A DNA stretch of 6,969 bases from Chitinivibrionales bacterium. GTDB lineage: Bacteria > Fibrobacterota > Chitinivibrionia > Chitinivibrionales > FEN-1185. The stretch spans positions 1-6,969 of the forward strand of contig JAQUMP010000180.1 in NCBI GenBank assembly GCA_028718065.1. The letters run 5' to 3'. How positions within the stretch are numbered: position 1 is the first letter of the stretch; every line of letters begins with the position of its first letter. Under the pieces are notes generated by a model that saw only the letters and a program-made list of their open reading frames with translations, was not told the DNA's origin and did no database searches. Both the position numbers and the translations under genes were made by a program. Shown piece after piece: positions 5,615 to 6,969 of the stretch.

Positions 5615-6969
5615 CTATTCGCTTACTACAAATCGTTCTTTCTTGACAAAATCCCCGGCCCTGAATTCCTGGATATACATTTTTCGTGATAGTGTTGCCG
5701 GTAATTTTAGAGTGTAATATCCCGGCTGCTGATAATTATTTACATAAGAACATACCGTTCTCCCCTGCAAATCATAAAAATTAATGCTCACGAAACACGG
5801 TTTTGAGAGGGCATAATTAATCGCTCTTGCCGTGGTGTTACACTTGAAGAAATCAACGTTAGAAACCTCCGGCAAAACCCGCGTTGTGGGCGGCATTCGC
5901 AGAACATATATATGCACGCCTAAAAGATTTATCGAGCCGGTGAGTTTTCCATTGGAATAGGTCATCCCGGATGGCCTGCCGGGAAAGAGGCTGTTTGCCG
6001 GTCCGACAACGCCCGCGGGAAGACTGATCGAGACGGTGCGGGTGTCGGCAGCGTTTAGGCTTGTGTCAAGGTACGAACAGTAATTCCCGGCATTCACGAC
6101 GATCGCCAGTGCCGAATCGTTGTATGTCCAGGTGGCGGCATAAAGCCCGGTCCCGAGAATTGTCGCCGTCATCTTCCCGCTGGTGAGAAACGAGCTGATC
6201 CGGGTTATCTCCAGCGCCGCTTTTTTTGTTTCGTTCCATAAATTCGTGTCCGTGCTTGCCAAAGTAGTGGAACCTGTTTTAAATGTGTAGTAAATAATCC
6301 CCTTTGCCCCTGCTGTTATAGATTGATAGAGCATGTTGTAGTATTCAGCAGGAGTCGGCATACGTTGGTTTGCGTTTGTTGCCCAGTTGAATGTTTGCAC
6401 GCATACCCACGGGGACTGGCGCCATTGAGCGGCAAGCGACACCTCCTGCACTGTTGTTGAGTAAACCAGGTTTATTGGAGAACCTCCGTTGACCGGATAT
6501 ATCTCCGCTGCCGGTACATTAAACCGTTTCTGGCTGAAACACAAATTATCCCAACTGCCGGCGCCAAGCGCGACAAAGGTGAGGTGGTTGGGGTCATATA
6601 TCGTGAAGTCGTCATAGAGCGCCTTGACATCATCGACAGTACTGGGATACCCGCCGGCCTGCATGGCATCATGCATATCGTCGCAAATTGCATAGCCGAA
6701 AAGGGCCGGTTTGTTTTTAACGCCATCTATGATCGTGTGGTAGGGCACGCCCATGCTGGGGTTTAGGCTGGGAGCGTAGATAAGATTAACGCCGTGGTTT
6801 TGGGCCTCGGTAAACGCCGCGTCGCACGCGCCGTTGAACCAACGTTGTAAAACAAACGCGAGATTGAACCCGGCCTCTCCGATGGTGCGTACCTGGTTTG
6901 CCATTGCGGGGGTGTCGGCCTCGACAAAAAACCCGTGGGCAAAGAAGGGCTTGCCGTCGATCCTGGTGA
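5615..6969 (-). CDS. TIM-barrel glycoside-hydrolase-like protein with sorting-type tail (5' end outside window)
   Basis: 450 complete codons are visible, and the frame is open at the right edge. The first visible residues (TRIDGKPFFAHGFFVEADTP) resemble the opening strand of clan GH-A-like proteins (DGKPFF..GFY), so the ATG at 6904 is internal, not the start. Counting from the first visible residue: residues 28-38 (TIGEAGFNLAF) and 58-65 (HGVNLIYA) look like barrel strands; 89-97 (ALFGYAICDD) is where many relatives have a G-Y-x-x-x-D-E strand; 187-193 (WVCVQTF) and 221-228 (AKGIIYYT) look like late strands. Residues about 250-358 form a beta-rich domain (ATILGTGLYAATW ... LLGVHIYVLRM). Residues about 369-450 are the shared tail (FYDLQGR ... 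MYIQEFRAGDF). Probably an extracellular glycosidase; family, substrate and activity are not settled. It is the first visible gene of the operon. Confidence 0.85.
   Translation of the reverse strand, partial: TRIDGKPFFAHGFFVEADTPAMANQVRTIGEAGFNLAFVLQRWFNGACDAAFTEAQNHGVNLIYAPSLNPSMGVPYHTIIDGVKNKPALFGYAICDDMHDAMQAGGYPSTVDDVKALYDDFTIYDPNHLTFVALGAGSWDNLCFSQKRFNVPAAEIYPVNGGSPINLVYSTTVQEVSLAAQWRQSPWVCVQTFNWATNANQRMPTPAEYYNMLYQSITAGAKGIIYYTFKTGSTTLASTDTNLWNETKKAALEITRISSFLTSGKMTATILGTGLYAATWTYNDSALAIVVNAGNYCSYLDTSLNAADTRTVSISLPAGVVGPANSLFPGRPSGMTYSNGKLTGSINLLGVHIYVLRMPPTTRVLPEVSNVDFFKCNTTARAINYALSKPCFVSINFYDLQGRTVCSYVNNYQQPGYYTLKLPATLSRKMYIQEFRAGDFVKKERFVVSE
5618..5863 (-). repeat. Sorting-tail module, copy 3
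   Basis: This codes the last 80 or so residues of the gene at 5615-6969. It shares SKPCFVSI, FYDLQGRTVCSYVN and YIQEFRAGDFVKKER with copies 1 and 2. DNA identity to copy 2 is obvious by eye, including one 20-base identical run (about 5631-5650). Confidence 0.8.

Noticed and set aside
3355..6045. Further GACGGTG copies inside coding regions (about 3357 and 6034) as RAYT end motifs
   Set aside because: Only 7-8 bases match, without the flanking GGA or GAA.TAT context, and they fit normal codons of their genes.

Overview
The window looks like a polysaccharide-degradation (or cell-surface carbohydrate) locus from a free-living, mid-GC bacterium. It holds four secreted proteins, each with a parallel beta-helix or TIM-barrel-like body and a C-terminal beta-sandwich tail of the kind used as a type IX secretion sorting signal. 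The tail motif (YDLQGR ... VYIQEF.AG.F..K) together with strong Shine-Dalgarno sites (GGAGG, AAGGAG) fits Fibrobacterota and relatives better than typical Bacteroidota, whose ribosome sites are usually weak. This assignment is an inference, not proven by the sequence.

Layout. Bases 1-239 (minus) hold the first 79 codons of a RAYT/IS200-like HUH transposase, which runs off the left edge. Directly upstream of it, at 278-358 (minus), is the N-terminal stub of a probable IS110-family transposase. It is cut off by the RAYT element's end sequence (AGGGACGGTGG) and preceded by an inverted repeat that buries its ribosome-binding site. Bases 559-2319 (plus) encode a secreted beta-helix protein with a C-terminal tail. 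Bases 2320-2750 lie between convergent genes and hold a second AGGGACGGTGG copy, two strong hairpins and a degenerate third copy, so they look like a RAYT-related non-autonomous remnant. Bases 2751-6969 (minus) hold three tightly spaced genes, read right to left: a TIM-barrel glycoside-hydrolase-like protein open at the right edge, a second beta-helix protein, and a second TIM-barrel-like protein of unassigned family. The gaps are 28 and 22 bases, each with a good ribosome site, so this is very probably one operon.

How the genes fit together. All four have, or (for the partial one) probably have, export signals and C-terminal sorting-type tails. They would act outside the cell or on its surface, with the beta-helix proteins as candidate polysaccharide lyases or binders and the TIM-barrel proteins as candidate glycosidases. 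Three of the four share nearly the same 80-residue tail, recognisable at DNA level, while the bodies are unrelated in pairwise inspection. This suggests modular shuffling or gene conversion of the tail. The fourth (4171-5586) carries a divergent tail. No substrate can be named from sequence alone. No tRNA, rRNA or CRISPR array was seen, and nothing in the window amounts to a clear new defence or regulatory system; the most unusual material is the mobile-element debris and the tail module.
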